A stretch of 64,000 nucleotides of DNA from Halobacillus halophilus (GTDB lineage Bacteria > Bacillota > Bacilli > Bacillales > Halobacillaceae), in assembly GCF_020171985.1 (NCBI RefSeq), contig NZ_JAIVAL010000001.1, positions 434,001 to 498,000 of the forward strand. Reading direction: 5' to 3'. A program made the translations under genes and the position numbers. Numbering within the stretch: position 1 is the stretch's first letter; every line of letters begins with the position of its first letter. Below the pieces are notes generated by a model. That model searched no databases and was not told the DNA's origin. It was given only the letters and a program-made list of their open reading frames with translations. Positions 8,923 to 17,406 of the stretch are shown in pieces.

Positions 8923-9561
8923 TTAATGATAAATCCACTTTAACACGTAGTCAAGAATGGTATTAGAAAAAAACACTTCAATAGTAGAAGCAATGATCAG
9001 GATAAGCATTAATGCCCCAAAAAAAGCACTGTAGCGAACAAATCCTTTAAGGATGGGCTGATGTACTCTTCTTATAAACAGCTGTTTACAAAGCGTCAAA
9101 GAGAAAATCAGGGCCAACGATCCAGCTAATAAGTATACAGGTATGATAAGTAAATTTTGAGGAGCAATAGCCGCCGAGGAAATCAAAAGACCATACCAGC
9201 CCATTTGATTTACTAGAAACCCTACGGAAAACCCAACAACCAATCCTTTAATAAATAATAGAACGGTAATAATAGGCATGCCAATAACTGAGATACCTAA
9301 TAAAAACAGCAGAAACATATATTTTATATGATAAAGGATGCTGTCTTTCCATAGAGTGGCTTTTGAAGTTCCATTCATAGAAATATTTTGTTCAAAGAAT
9401 TGTTTTAAGTAAAAAAACAGATCCTGCTTTTGAACAAAATTCATGCTGTTAACAATTACAGCTCCAAATATAATCCCCATAATAAACAAAACGAATATAA
9501 AAACGAATATATTCACATGGCTTTGTATCTCTTTTCCTGCCACCCGCATACTATTCTGCAT
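8923..9561 (-). CDS. spoIIM: Stage II sporulation protein M
   Basis: Integral membrane protein of the SpoIID-SpoIIM-SpoIIP engulfment complex, which drives mother-cell membrane migration. About five hydrophobic segments are visible, including IFVFIFVLFIMGIIFGAVIV, MFLLFLLGISVIGMPIITVL and AFFGALMLILIIASTIEVFF. The start MQNSMRVAG is chosen because GGAG lies six bases upstream; an in-frame ATG seven codons earlier lacks a good site. The resulting 212 residues agree with the usual length. Sits between nudF and fur as in related genomes. Confidence 0.92.
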   Translation of the reverse strand: MQNSMRVAGKEIQSHVNIFVFIFVLFIMGIIFGAVIVNSMNFVQKQDLFFYLKQFFEQNISMNGTSKATLWKDSILYHIKYMFLLFLLGISVIGMPIITVLLFIKGLVVGFSVGFLVNQMGWYGLLISSAAIAPQNLLIIPVYLLAGSLALIFSLTLCKQLFIRRVHQPILKGFVRYSAFFGALMLILIIASTIEVFFSNTILDYVLKWIYH

Positions 9562-9784
9562 GGAATCTCCATCCTTTCTCATAACCGGTCTATGACCAAT
9601 CTATGAAGGAAAAGATAAAAGTAGACCATTATTCAATAAGATTCATACTTTAGATACTTCTTGTCTAATCGAGCATTCTCTATGAAATGTTCATAGATTT
9701 CATAAAGTGGAAATAGAAGTAACTGACCTTATTATTAGTCCTCATTTGACTCAACCATGTCTCTAAACTCAAGGATTAAAAGGT

Positions 9785-10330
9785 TTATTCTGAAACTCTA
9801 AGCTTCCAGTACAAAAGAGCATAGACGGTTTTAGCATCCTGGATCCGTTGATTTTTTTCTAATTCTTCAGCTTCCCCCATCGTTAACTCCATAAGTTCTA
9901 CGAATTCATCCTCATCGCCATCTGGACGCTGTTCCATAACTTTAACTTGATCCGTGAAATAAATATGGACAATCTCATCAGCAAAACCAGGAGATGTATA
10001 AAAAGAGGTAACCCATTCCAAAGAATCCGTCGTGTAACCTGTTTCTTCCTCTAATTCTCTAAGCGCACACGTCATAGCTTCTTCACCAGGCTCAAGTTTC
10101 CCGGCGGGAATTTCGACCAGGCTTTTTTCCATTGGTTTTCTGTACTGCTCTACGCATATTAATTTACCTTCATCCGTAAGGGCAATAACGGCTACAGCTC
10201 CTGGATGCTTAATCAACTCTCGTTTAGAAGTGTTTCCATCGGGTAAAGTAACACTGTCAATATTTAATTGGACAATCTTTCCCGTATAGATTGTTTCTGT
10301 ATGATATGTTTTTTCTTCAAACCTCTTCAC
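9785..10330 (-). CDS. nudF: ADP-ribose pyrophosphatase (Nudix hydrolase)
   Basis: Hydrolyses ADP-ribose to AMP and ribose 5-phosphate. The Nudix box G-x5-E-x7-REUxEExGU is complete in GKLEPGEEAMTCALRELEEE followed by TGY. The preceding SLVEIPAG segment is typical of the ADP-ribose branch. 181 residues, normal. The divergent aldo-keto reductase (yqkF type) is next door, the same pair as in B. subtilis (yqkG/nudF-yqkF). Confidence 0.92.
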   Translation of the reverse strand: MKRFEEKTYHTETIYTGKIVQLNIDSVTLPDGNTSKRELIKHPGAVAVIALTDEGKLICVEQYRKPMEKSLVEIPAGKLEPGEEAMTCALRELEEETGYTTDSLEWVTSFYTSPGFADEIVHIYFTDQVKVMEQRPDGDEDEFVELMELTMGEAEELEKNQRIQDAKTVYALLYWKLRVSE

Positions 10331-10435
10331 AGTCTCTCATCCTCTCCATTAATCTATGGATAGTTTATCATATGTGGAAGGGAGATACCGAAGATTCCAT
10401 ATGCATTTAAAGGGAAAATAAGAAAGGATGATAAT

Positions 10436-11359
10436 ATGAAAAAACGACAAATTGGGAAATCAGACTTATATGTATCCGAAATCAGCTTAGGCTGCATGTC
10501 TTTAGGTACGGATGAAAAGAAAGCAAAATCTATTATCGACAGAGCAATAGACTCTGGAGTCAATTACTTAGATACAGCTGATCTTTATGATTTTGGAGAC
10601 AATGAGCAGATAGTAGGCAAAGCGATTCAGGGACGCAGGGAAGATCTTATTATCGGATCTAAGGCAGGAAATAACTTCACCCCAGGACAAGAAGGCTGGA
10701 CATGGGACCCCTCAAAAAAACATATTAAACGTGCTGTAAAAGACAGCTTGCAGCGCCTAGGTACTGACTACATTGATCTGTATCAGCTTCATGGCGGTAC
10801 AATTGATGATCCTATGGACGAAACGATCGAAGCATTTGATGAACTTAAACAAGATGGACTTATTCGTGAATATGGAATATCTTCTATTCGTCCGAATGTT
10901 ATACGTGAATATGTTAAGAGGTCAAATATATCCAGTGTCATGATGCAGTATAATGCTCTTGATCGAAGGCCAGAAGAAGAAATTTTGGACTTACTTTCTG
11001 AAAATGATATTAGTGTCCTTGCCAGAGGGCCCCTGGCTAAAGGTATGCTTTCATCAAAAGGACATCAGAAAGCCTCCCAAAAAGCCGAAGACGGTTTTTT
11101 AGAATATAGTCAAGAGGAAATCCTTGCCCTTACTGAAAAATGGCAGGATTATGGCAGTGACGCAAGAACACCAACCGCACTTGCCCTCCAATATGTCCTT
11201 CACCACCCAGCTGTAGCTACAGCCGTATTTGGTGCTAGTTCGGTTGAACAGGTAGAGGATAACTTAAGCTATTTGGAAGCGGACCCACTTACAGAACAAA
11301 TTTTTAGCGAAATCCAAGCCATGACCAGGCCAATTACCTACCAGAAGCACCGCTCTTAA
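10436..11359 (+). CDS. yqkF: Aldo/keto reductase (YqkF type)
   Basis: NADPH-dependent reductase with a TIM barrel. The family motifs are G-VNYLDTADLYDFGDNE with the catalytic Asp and Tyr, the Lys in LIIGSKAGNNF, and the His in YIDLYQLHGG. The coenzyme-binding region lies in AVFGASSVEQVEDN. At 307 residues it is full length. Substrate unknown. It is divergent from nudF with about 105 bases between the starts. Confidence 0.88.
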   Translation: MKKRQIGKSDLYVSEISLGCMSLGTDEKKAKSIIDRAIDSGVNYLDTADLYDFGDNEQIVGKAIQGRREDLIIGSKAGNNFTPGQEGWTWDPSKKHIKRAVKDSLQRLGTDYIDLYQLHGGTIDDPMDETIEAFDELKQDGLIREYGISSIRPNVIREYVKRSNISSVMMQYNALDRRPEEEILDLLSENDISVLARGPLAKGMLSSKGHQKASQKAEDGFLEYSQEEILALTEKWQDYGSDARTPTALALQYVLHHPAVATAVFGASSVEQVEDNLSYLEADPLTEQIFSEIQAMTRPITYQKHRS

Positions 11360-11380
11360 ATATAAAGTATTAAATTAAGA

Positions 11381-11414
11381 AGTAGTCTGATATGAAAATT
11401 CATATCAGACTACT
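11381..11414 (+). terminator. Hairpin after yqkF
   Basis: Perfect 14-base stem AGTAGTCTGATATG / CATATCAGACTACT with loop AAAATT. The following sequence is AT-rich with only short T tracts, so termination may be imperfect. Confidence 0.6.
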
Positions 11415-11476
11415 ATTATTAATAGTATTTTAATTTTTTTGTGAATATATAAATAGTATCATCCTAACCATCTTCT

Positions 11477-11529
11477 TAAAAAACACAAGTAAACGCTTAG
11501 CGCTTCAAGCGCTAAGCGTTTACTTGTGT
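11477..11529 (-). terminator. Very long hairpin terminator after the dipeptidase
   Basis: Perfect inverted repeat of 23 bases on each side of a single C (ACACAAGTAAACGCTTAGC... and its complement). On the minus strand it is followed by TTTTTT. It ends the dipeptidase transcript and is convergent with the yqkF hairpin. Confidence 0.8.
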
Positions 11530-11543
11530 ACAACTCTATATCA

Positions 11544-12590
11544 TTAGATTCCTGTTTCTTTAAGAACCCTTAGCCAATTTAAGTGGGTTATTTTAGCCAT
11601 ATCTGCTTCCGTCCAGCCTTCATGGAGAAGCTGATCCAATAACTTTGGCACTCCCGTCACGTCTTTAATGGCGTCCGGTATCGTACAGCCATCAAAATCA
11701 GAACCGAGCGCTATATGCTCAATACCAATACGGTCTGCAATATAATGGATATGATCTGTAATGGCTTCTAATGGGGCACTTAGGTCTATTTTTCCATCAG
11801 GCCTTAACATACTCGCGCAAAAAGTTACTCCGACTACTCCATTAGATTCTTTAATGGCATCCAGCTGTTTGTCTGTTAAATTTCTTGTAATCGGACAGAG
11901 TTTATGAGCATTAGAGTGGGTCGCGACTAGTGGATGTGTGGAAATGCGTGCTGTATCCCAGAACCCTTTCTCATTCATATGGGACAAGTCAACCATTACA
12001 CCAAGTTCGTTACAGAGTCTTATAAGCTGCTTTCCTTTTTCGGTAAGCCCAGGTCCTGTATCAGGGCTGGCCGGAAAATGATAAGGAACGCCTTCTCCGA
12101 AGTTATTTGGTCTGCTCCAAACTGGTCCCAGAGACCGCAAGCCTGCTTGATGATAAACATAAAGAGAATTAAAGTCCAAATCAATCGCCTCGGCCCCTTC
12201 CATATGTATAATTCCACTAATCACATCTTTGTTCAGACAATCGCTCATTTCATTTTCACTGCGTACAATTTTGAATTGCTGCTGTAATTTTATCTCGAGT
12301 TTAAGCATCTTGGCTAATACCTCGTTTGTATGTAATTGAGCATAGGAAGAATTAATTGGATCCGCTAAAGGCATGCGGTAGCCTTTCTCTGTGATAAATT
12401 CGCTGATTGGGGGAGGACTTACCGGGTTTGGAGTAAATATTGCAAAAAAACCTCCGTAGAATCCACTCTTTTTAGCTCTTACCAAATCTAGATGCCCCGT
12501 ATCAGACTCTTTTAAGAAATCAAAATCACTAGTTCCATTCACATAATTTAACAATGTATCGTTATGACCATCAATCACTTTATACTTCAT
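11544..12590 (-). CDS. Membrane dipeptidase, peptidase M19 family
   Basis: Zinc dipeptidase of the renal-dipeptidase fold, 348 residues. Metal ligands are seen in DGHNDTLL at the N-terminus, HMEGAEAID (bridging Glu), the His of LVATHSNAHKL and ALGSDFDG. Bacterial members cleave L-D or D-amino-acid dipeptides, often from peptidoglycan turnover. No signal peptide is seen, so it is cytosolic despite the family name. Ribosome site AAAGGGGTGA. It stands alone, ended by a strong hairpin. Confidence 0.9.
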   Translation of the reverse strand: MKYKVIDGHNDTLLNYVNGTSDFDFLKESDTGHLDLVRAKKSGFYGGFFAIFTPNPVSPPPISEFITEKGYRMPLADPINSSYAQLHTNEVLAKMLKLEIKLQQQFKIVRSENEMSDCLNKDVISGIIHMEGAEAIDLDFNSLYVYHQAGLRSLGPVWSRPNNFGEGVPYHFPASPDTGPGLTEKGKQLIRLCNELGVMVDLSHMNEKGFWDTARISTHPLVATHSNAHKLCPITRNLTDKQLDAIKESNGVVGVTFCASMLRPDGKIDLSAPLEAITDHIHYIADRIGIEHIALGSDFDGCTIPDAIKDVTGVPKLLDQLLHEGWTEADMAKITHLNWLRVLKETGI

Positions 12591-12821
12591 GAACCTTTCA
12601 CCCCTTTAACGATACTTTCCACGTCTTCCTCCAATATCCCTTCTATCACTCTTAGTATTCAAATAATATTTTCATATAGTTAAATAAACCGTTTGACAAA
12701 CCCTATATCTATATTACAAGATTCACCATTATTTTCAGTCCTTTTGCCTTTCATGTGACAGGAAGATGCTAAAACAGTTACTATAGCATCTCAAACATCG
12801 AACATTGTAGAAATTTTTGTT

Positions 12822-12847
12822 GTTTATATTGGATGAAAAGACGGTAT
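12822..12847 (+). promoter_or_regulatory. Candidate sigma-B promoter upstream of a 33-codon gene
   Basis: GTTTAT, 14 bases, CGGTAT compared with the sigma-B consensus GTTTAA - N12-14 - GGGTAT: one mismatch in each box. It lies about 70 bases upstream of the small gene. The remaining 12.6-12.8 kb sequence is AT-rich and shows nothing else. Confidence 0.35.
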
Positions 12848-12918
12848 ATGCTAAGTACAAGTTGAACTGATTCATTAGCCATGACTCATACTTAAATTTT
12901 TCCTAGGAGGAGAAGAGA

Positions 12919-13020
12919 ATGAAAATCAATGCAGGTATCTGGTGTAAACTGACGCTTAAAGACAAAATGATCTTGTTAAAAACCATCAGTCAACAGTCTC
13001 TTGGTAAAAAAGCAGCCTGA
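12919..13020 (+). CDS. Small unknown protein, 33 residues
   Basis: A complete short gene: TAGGAGGAG lies eight bases before ATG, 33 codons (MKINAGIWCKLTLKDKMILL...) and TGA, with a promoter-like pair upstream and a long terminator hairpin downstream. It is basic (about seven Lys), with one Cys and one Trp and no obvious membrane helix. No family is recognised. The combination of strong ribosome site, own promoter candidate and own terminator makes real expression likely; the product function is unknown. Confidence 0.6.
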   Translation: MKINAGIWCKLTLKDKMILLKTISQQSLGKKAA

Positions 13021-13080
13021 TGATGTCATTGTGCTAAACCATTTCAACTCAACCTTATTCTAACTAACGATCTCAACAAT

Positions 13081-13133
13081 AAAATCCAAACAAAAAACCT
13101 ACTATTATCAAGTAGGTTTTTTGTTTGGATTTT
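13081..13133 (+). terminator. Long terminator hairpin after the 33-residue gene
   Basis: Perfect 23-base inverted repeat (AAAATCCAAACAAAAAACCT...) with loop ATTATCA. The T-rich right arm can act as the U tract. Confidence 0.75.
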
Positions 13134-13261
13134 ATTTAATCTACTAAGCCATCCTTCTATTCCGTCATATCCCTGTAATTGCTCGAATACATAATAGCGG
13201 TAGACCAGTTAAACGACTTATCGTTAATCGATCACAGAAATGGTTTAGGGAGGGAAGTTAA

Positions 13262-14416
13262 ATGAAGATTGCCATTTTCTCGGACACTTACACGCCACAA
13301 GTCAATGGAGTATCTCGCACTCTTGGAAGATTAATTAAACAGTTAGAAAAAGAAGAAATTGAATATCGTTTGTTTATTCCTCAATTGAAAGATTCGCCCT
13401 CTTCTAATTGTATCCGCCCTGCTCTTAGCTTTCCGTTCTTACTGTATCCAGAATGCCGTCTTTCATTACCAAGTGCAGTTCGTATAAGAAAAGAGCTGAC
13501 GTCTTTCAACCCTGATATTGTACATATTGCCACCCCATTCAGTATGGGATTAACTGGATTATATTGTGCAAAGAAATTAAACATTCCTATCGTAGGATCT
13601 TACCACACGAATTTCGATCGCTATTTGGAGTATTATAACTTACAATATTTATCAAAATGGATGTGGAAATATTTAAAGTGGTTTTATAGAGATTTTCAAA
13701 GGACTTTTGTTCCATCTTATCACACAAGAACCGAATTAAATCTTAAAGGTTTTCATAACATCGCGATTTGGAGCAGAGGCGTAGACTGTACCAGATTCCA
13801 CCCTTCTATAAATAACATGATCCTCAAAGATTATGATGATAGTAAACCAACATTTCTCTTAACTTATGTTGGTCGAGTGGCCCCTGAAAAAGACCTGGAC
13901 ATACTCATGGATGTTGCCAGGGATCTCCCAGAACCTTATAAAAACAAGGTTCACTGGCTCATAGTTGGAGAAGGTCCGCTTCTCAAAGAGCTACAAAAGG
14001 AAAAATTGCCTAATATAACCTTTACCGGTTATGTACACGGAAGTGAATTAGCAAATATTTATGCGAATTCTACTTTATTCATTTTTCCATCCACAACTGA
14101 AACTTTTGGAAATGTAGTTCTCGAAGCGCTCGCCTGCGGAACTCCTGTCGTGGCTTCAAAATCCGGCGGCGTTCAAGAAATTATCCAGAGCGGGAAAACG
14201 GGGATCCTGTGCGATCCCAGAAACTCTTCCCAGATGATTGATGCTATATGTAATCTTTTAGCAGACCCATTAAGGATTCAAACAATGGCAATGGAGGCAA
14301 GAAAGTATGCCCTCGATCAATCCTGGGAAACCATTCTCAGCAAACTCTTGAACGAATATAAAGAAGTAATTGATCAGTCCTTTTCTTCCCATACCAAACT
14401 ATTTATGCAATCTTGA
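13262..14416 (+). CDS. Glycosyltransferase family 4 (GT-B), mannosyltransferase-like
   Basis: Cytosolic/peripheral GT-B enzyme of 384 residues. The N-terminal domain begins MKIAIFSDTYTPQVNGVS, typical of GDP-mannose-dependent alpha-mannosyltransferases and related GT4 enzymes. The C-terminal Rossmann domain has LTYVGRVAPEKDLDILMD, FTGYVHGSELANIYA and the E-x7-E motif in STTETFGNVVLEALACGTPV. The acceptor is unknown; glycolipid or polysaccharide synthesis is typical. Ribosome site GGGAGGGAAG. No sugar-pathway partner is adjacent, so the role stays open. Confidence 0.85.
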   Translation: MKIAIFSDTYTPQVNGVSRTLGRLIKQLEKEEIEYRLFIPQLKDSPSSNCIRPALSFPFLLYPECRLSLPSAVRIRKELTSFNPDIVHIATPFSMGLTGLYCAKKLNIPIVGSYHTNFDRYLEYYNLQYLSKWMWKYLKWFYRDFQRTFVPSYHTRTELNLKGFHNIAIWSRGVDCTRFHPSINNMILKDYDDSKPTFLLTYVGRVAPEKDLDILMDVARDLPEPYKNKVHWLIVGEGPLLKELQKEKLPNITFTGYVHGSELANIYANSTLFIFPSTTETFGNVVLEALACGTPVVASKSGGVQEIIQSGKTGILCDPRNSSQMIDAICNLLADPLRIQTMAMEARKYALDQSWETILSKLLNEYKEVIDQSFSSHTKLFMQS

Positions 14417-14537
14417 CTAGAGCTAGCTCCTTAATCCGGGAGCTTATTTTCATTTAATTTACATAATATTATTATAGTAAAATTAATCTTTATGTGATTT
14501 TTCTAAATATACAAATTTACATAATTGCTTACTAAGT

Positions 14538-14569
14538 GGTTGTCTAATTCAACCGTTCAGGCGTATAAT
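14538..14569 (+). promoter_or_regulatory. Sigma-A promoter with overlapping inverted repeat, upstream of the exporter
   Basis: TTGTCT, 18 bases, TATAAT makes a good sigma-A promoter. GGTTG and CAACC, separated by seven bases, form an inverted repeat spanning the -35 box, a likely repressor site. No regulator gene is adjacent. Confidence 0.5.
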
Positions 14570-14613
14570 AACGGAATTGATCCAGAAAAATCCAAAGAAT
14601 TAGGATGATATTT

Positions 14614-16065
14614 ATGACTTCTACTCACTATAATAAGGTATTGATCGCAGCTATTTTACTAGCAGGATCTTTTATTACTATATTAAATCAAACGTTAATG
14701 ATTACAGCCATTCCCCCTATAATGGATGAGATGAATATATCAGCCAATAGCGCGCAGTGGCTCACCACCGTTTTTATGCTTGTTAATGGAATAATGATTC
14801 CTATCAGCGCATTTTTAATTGAACGTTTTACGACGAGACAATTATTTTTGGGAGCTATGACCATCTTTACACTTGGAACCGTATTAGGAGGGTTAGCCCC
14901 TAACTTTGGAACTCTTCTAATAGGAAGAGTCATTCAGTCAAGTGGGGCAGGAGTTATGCTTCCACTTATGCAAACCGTTTTCTTAATGATCTTTCCGATC
15001 AATAAGCGCGGAGCAGCTATGGGTTATATTGGGCTAGTCATTTCTTTCGCCCCAGCCATAGGTCCAGCCCTTTCAGGCTGGGTTACAGCAGCAACTTCTT
15101 GGAGATGGTTGTTTCTAGTAACACTTCCCCTTGCACTCATCATTACTGTATTAGCTTATTTCTTTCTACGAAACGTAACTGAACTTAGTTTTCCGAAAGT
15201 AGATCCCTTATCTATTGGACTATCTTCCATCGGTTTTGGAAGTCTCCTATATGGATTTACCGTAGCTGGAAATGAAGGTTGGACCAGCCCCACAGCCATA
15301 TACGTGCTTTTAATTGGCTGCATAGGACTGTTTCTATTTATAACCAGACAATTGCGTATGGAACACCCAATGCTTGAATTCAGGGTTTTTAAATATTCTA
15401 TCTTTACCATTACAACCATTATAGGAATGATCGCTTTTATGGGTTTAATAGGAGTAGAAACTCTCCTTCCGCTTTATATGCAGAACATGAGAGAGTTCAC
15501 CGCTTTTCAGTCTGGACTTGCTCTTCTCCCTGGAGCTATCATTAGTGGTTTTATGTCACCTCTGACTGGCAGAATTTTTGATAAAATCGGTGCAAAATTG
15601 CTTGCTCTAACAGGATTAACCATATTAACCGCAGCTTCAGCTGCTTTTGTATTTCTCGACATTGAAACAACCTTTACTTCCATTACTATCCTGTATTCCA
15701 TTCGAATGTTTGGCTTATCCATGGTTATGATGCCAGTTACAACCGCAGGATTAAATCAATTGCCTCAAAAATTAATAGCGCATGGCGCTGCTATGAATAA
15801 CACCATGAGGCAGGTGGCTGCTTCAGTTGGTACGGCCATCCTAGTAACCGTGATGACCACTTCTACTCAGAATGCTCAAGGAAATCCTGCTATAGACTTT
15901 CCTGGTATATATGGTGTCTGCATAGCTTTTATCGTAATCACGATGCTTTCCCTTGCAGGAATAGTACTAGCTTTATTTATTAATAAGCCTCCCAAAGACG
16001 ATGAGACAGAAAATTCCTTAAATCACGAGCTGCATTCAGGTGATAGAGTGAAGAAACATGCCTAA
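14614..16065 (+). CDS. MFS drug exporter, DHA2 (EmrB/QacA) family, 14 TM helices
   Basis: Proton-driven multidrug efflux protein of 483 residues from the chosen ATG (MTSTHYNKVL). The start is preferred over one three codons upstream because AGGA would overlap that one. The series of hydrophobic segments fits 14 helices. Motif A-like sequence is at LIERFTTRQLFLGAM, and the family motif C-like GPALSGWV follows in helix 5. Related to LmrB of B. subtilis. A promoter with an overlapping inverted repeat precedes it, suggesting regulated expression. Substrate cannot be read from sequence. Confidence 0.88.
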   Translation: MTSTHYNKVLIAAILLAGSFITILNQTLMITAIPPIMDEMNISANSAQWLTTVFMLVNGIMIPISAFLIERFTTRQLFLGAMTIFTLGTVLGGLAPNFGTLLIGRVIQSSGAGVMLPLMQTVFLMIFPINKRGAAMGYIGLVISFAPAIGPALSGWVTAATSWRWLFLVTLPLALIITVLAYFFLRNVTELSFPKVDPLSIGLSSIGFGSLLYGFTVAGNEGWTSPTAIYVLLIGCIGLFLFITRQLRMEHPMLEFRVFKYSIFTITTIIGMIAFMGLIGVETLLPLYMQNMREFTAFQSGLALLPGAIISGFMSPLTGRIFDKIGAKLLALTGLTILTAASAAFVFLDIETTFTSITILYSIRMFGLSMVMMPVTTAGLNQLPQKLIAHGAAMNNTMRQVAASVGTAILVTVMTTSTQNAQGNPAIDFPGIYGVCIAFIVITMLSLAGIVLALFINKPPKDDETENSLNHELHSGDRVKKHA

Positions 16066-16072
16066 ATTGTTA

Positions 16073-16106
16073 AAAACCCACAAACTCCAAAGAGTTTGTG
16101 GGTTTT
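16073..16106. terminator. Bidirectional terminator between exporter and oxidase genes
   Basis: Stem AAAACCCACAAACT / AGTTTGTGGGTTTT around CCAAAG, with A and T tracts built into both arms; it serves both convergent genes. Confidence 0.8.
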
Positions 16107-16107
16107 A

Positions 16108-17217
16108 TTAAAATGCTTTAGCGGGATCATAATCCTGTAAATTGATTTCTACTTCTTCTCCTGCCGCTAAACTAGCAAGAATAGATCCTACATAAGGACC
16201 GCTGGTCAACCCTGAAGCACCAAGACCATTTGCCATCCATACGTTTTCGAACCCTGGTACACGCCCAATTACAGGTAAAGAACCAGGAGTAAATGGACGA
16301 AAACCAACTTTTGTTTGTATATAAGCAGCTTCAGCAAGTTTTGGAGCTACTTTTAATGCTTTATTTAACAGTTGGTGAACCGCTCCCATTGTCACATCCG
16401 TTTCAAAATCCTCACGATTTTCTTTGGTAGCCCCTATTACCAATTTTCCGTTGTCAAAAGTCAACATGTAGTGATTAAATGGCGGAAGCATAACTGGCCA
16501 CGAGTCTGTATCCTTTTCAGGGAGTTGTAAATGAACGATTTGAGCCTTTTCGTATGTCACACTTATATTTAAACCGTAAGAAGCAAATAATTGTTTAGCC
16601 CAGGCCCCATTTGTAACAATTACCTGATCTGCTTCAATATGCTTATCCTCTACCCGTACACCTGCAGAAGCATCTCCATTATGAATGAGTTGAACCTCAC
16701 CTTCTTTATAGACAGCGCCGTTCATCTCGGCTGCTGACAGAAGAGCCTGCGAAACCGCTTTTCCATCCACTTTAGCTGCTCCGCTAATATGAAGTGCTCT
16801 ATAATGCTCAGCTACAGGAGGAAACACCGCTTTAGTCTGCGCAGGGGTCAGCTTTGTTATTTCCCCCATTTCTGGTGACTTCTCTCTCCGTTCTAAAGCA
16901 ACCTTCATTTTTCGATCTAATTTCTCTTCAGTATCAAAGATATTGATAGCTCCCACTTGCTTATAGCCAGTATCGGCTAATCCGTGGGTCTCCAATTCTT
17001 TAATTAGAGAAGGATAATACCTCGCCCCTTCTATTACTAAATGGTACCAGGACTTATTCGTTCGATTTGTTAGCCAGGGGCATATAATTCCTGCAGCGGC
17101 CCTCGTAGCCTGTCCTCTGTCTTTCCGGTCTACGATAAGAACTTCTTCCCCTCTTTTGGACAAGTGATAAGCCGTGGAGGCTCCTACTATACCTGCTCCA
17201 ATGATGACATGTTTCAT
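16108..17217 (-). CDS. FAD-dependent amino-acid/glycine oxidase-like protein (YurR type)
   Basis: DAO-family flavoprotein of 369 residues. The FAD dinucleotide fold is at the very N-terminus (VIIGAGIVGASTAYHLSKRG), followed by the DAO signature GQATRAAAGIICPW. A C-terminal substrate/FAD segment GFRPFTPGSLPVIGRVPG precedes the GLGASGLTSGPYVG end motif. It probably oxidises a D- or N-substituted amino acid. The ATG at MKHVIIG is chosen with AAAGGTG in front; a GTG three codons earlier overlaps that site. It resembles B. subtilis YurR. Not linked to other amine genes here. Confidence 0.85.
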   Translation of the reverse strand: MKHVIIGAGIVGASTAYHLSKRGEEVLIVDRKDRGQATRAAAGIICPWLTNRTNKSWYHLVIEGARYYPSLIKELETHGLADTGYKQVGAINIFDTEEKLDRKMKVALERREKSPEMGEITKLTPAQTKAVFPPVAEHYRALHISGAAKVDGKAVSQALLSAAEMNGAVYKEGEVQLIHNGDASAGVRVEDKHIEADQVIVTNGAWAKQLFASYGLNISVTYEKAQIVHLQLPEKDTDSWPVMLPPFNHYMLTFDNGKLVIGATKENREDFETDVTMGAVHQLLNKALKVAPKLAEAAYIQTKVGFRPFTPGSLPVIGRVPGFENVWMANGLGASGLTSGPYVGSILASLAAGEEVEINLQDYDPAKAF

Positions 17218-17362
17218 ATATAACACCTTTTGTTAATCTGACTTATTACCCTTATTCATTGTATAGAATGATGACTATGAAGTAAATTATCCATTTCTTT
17301 TAAGCAGCCCTAAGAAAAAGGGTTCCTTTATGTACGAGCTTATATTCAGTAAAGCTGCAAAA

Positions 17363-17395
17363 AATGAGTCCGCCCCTCTTGGGGGCAGACTCATT
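17363..17395 (-). terminator. Intrinsic terminator after oppA
   Basis: Minus-strand stem AATGAGTCtGCCCC / GGGGCgGACTCATT with loop CAAGA, followed by TTTT. Confidence 0.75.
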
Positions 17396-17406
17396 ATTCC
17401 TATCAT

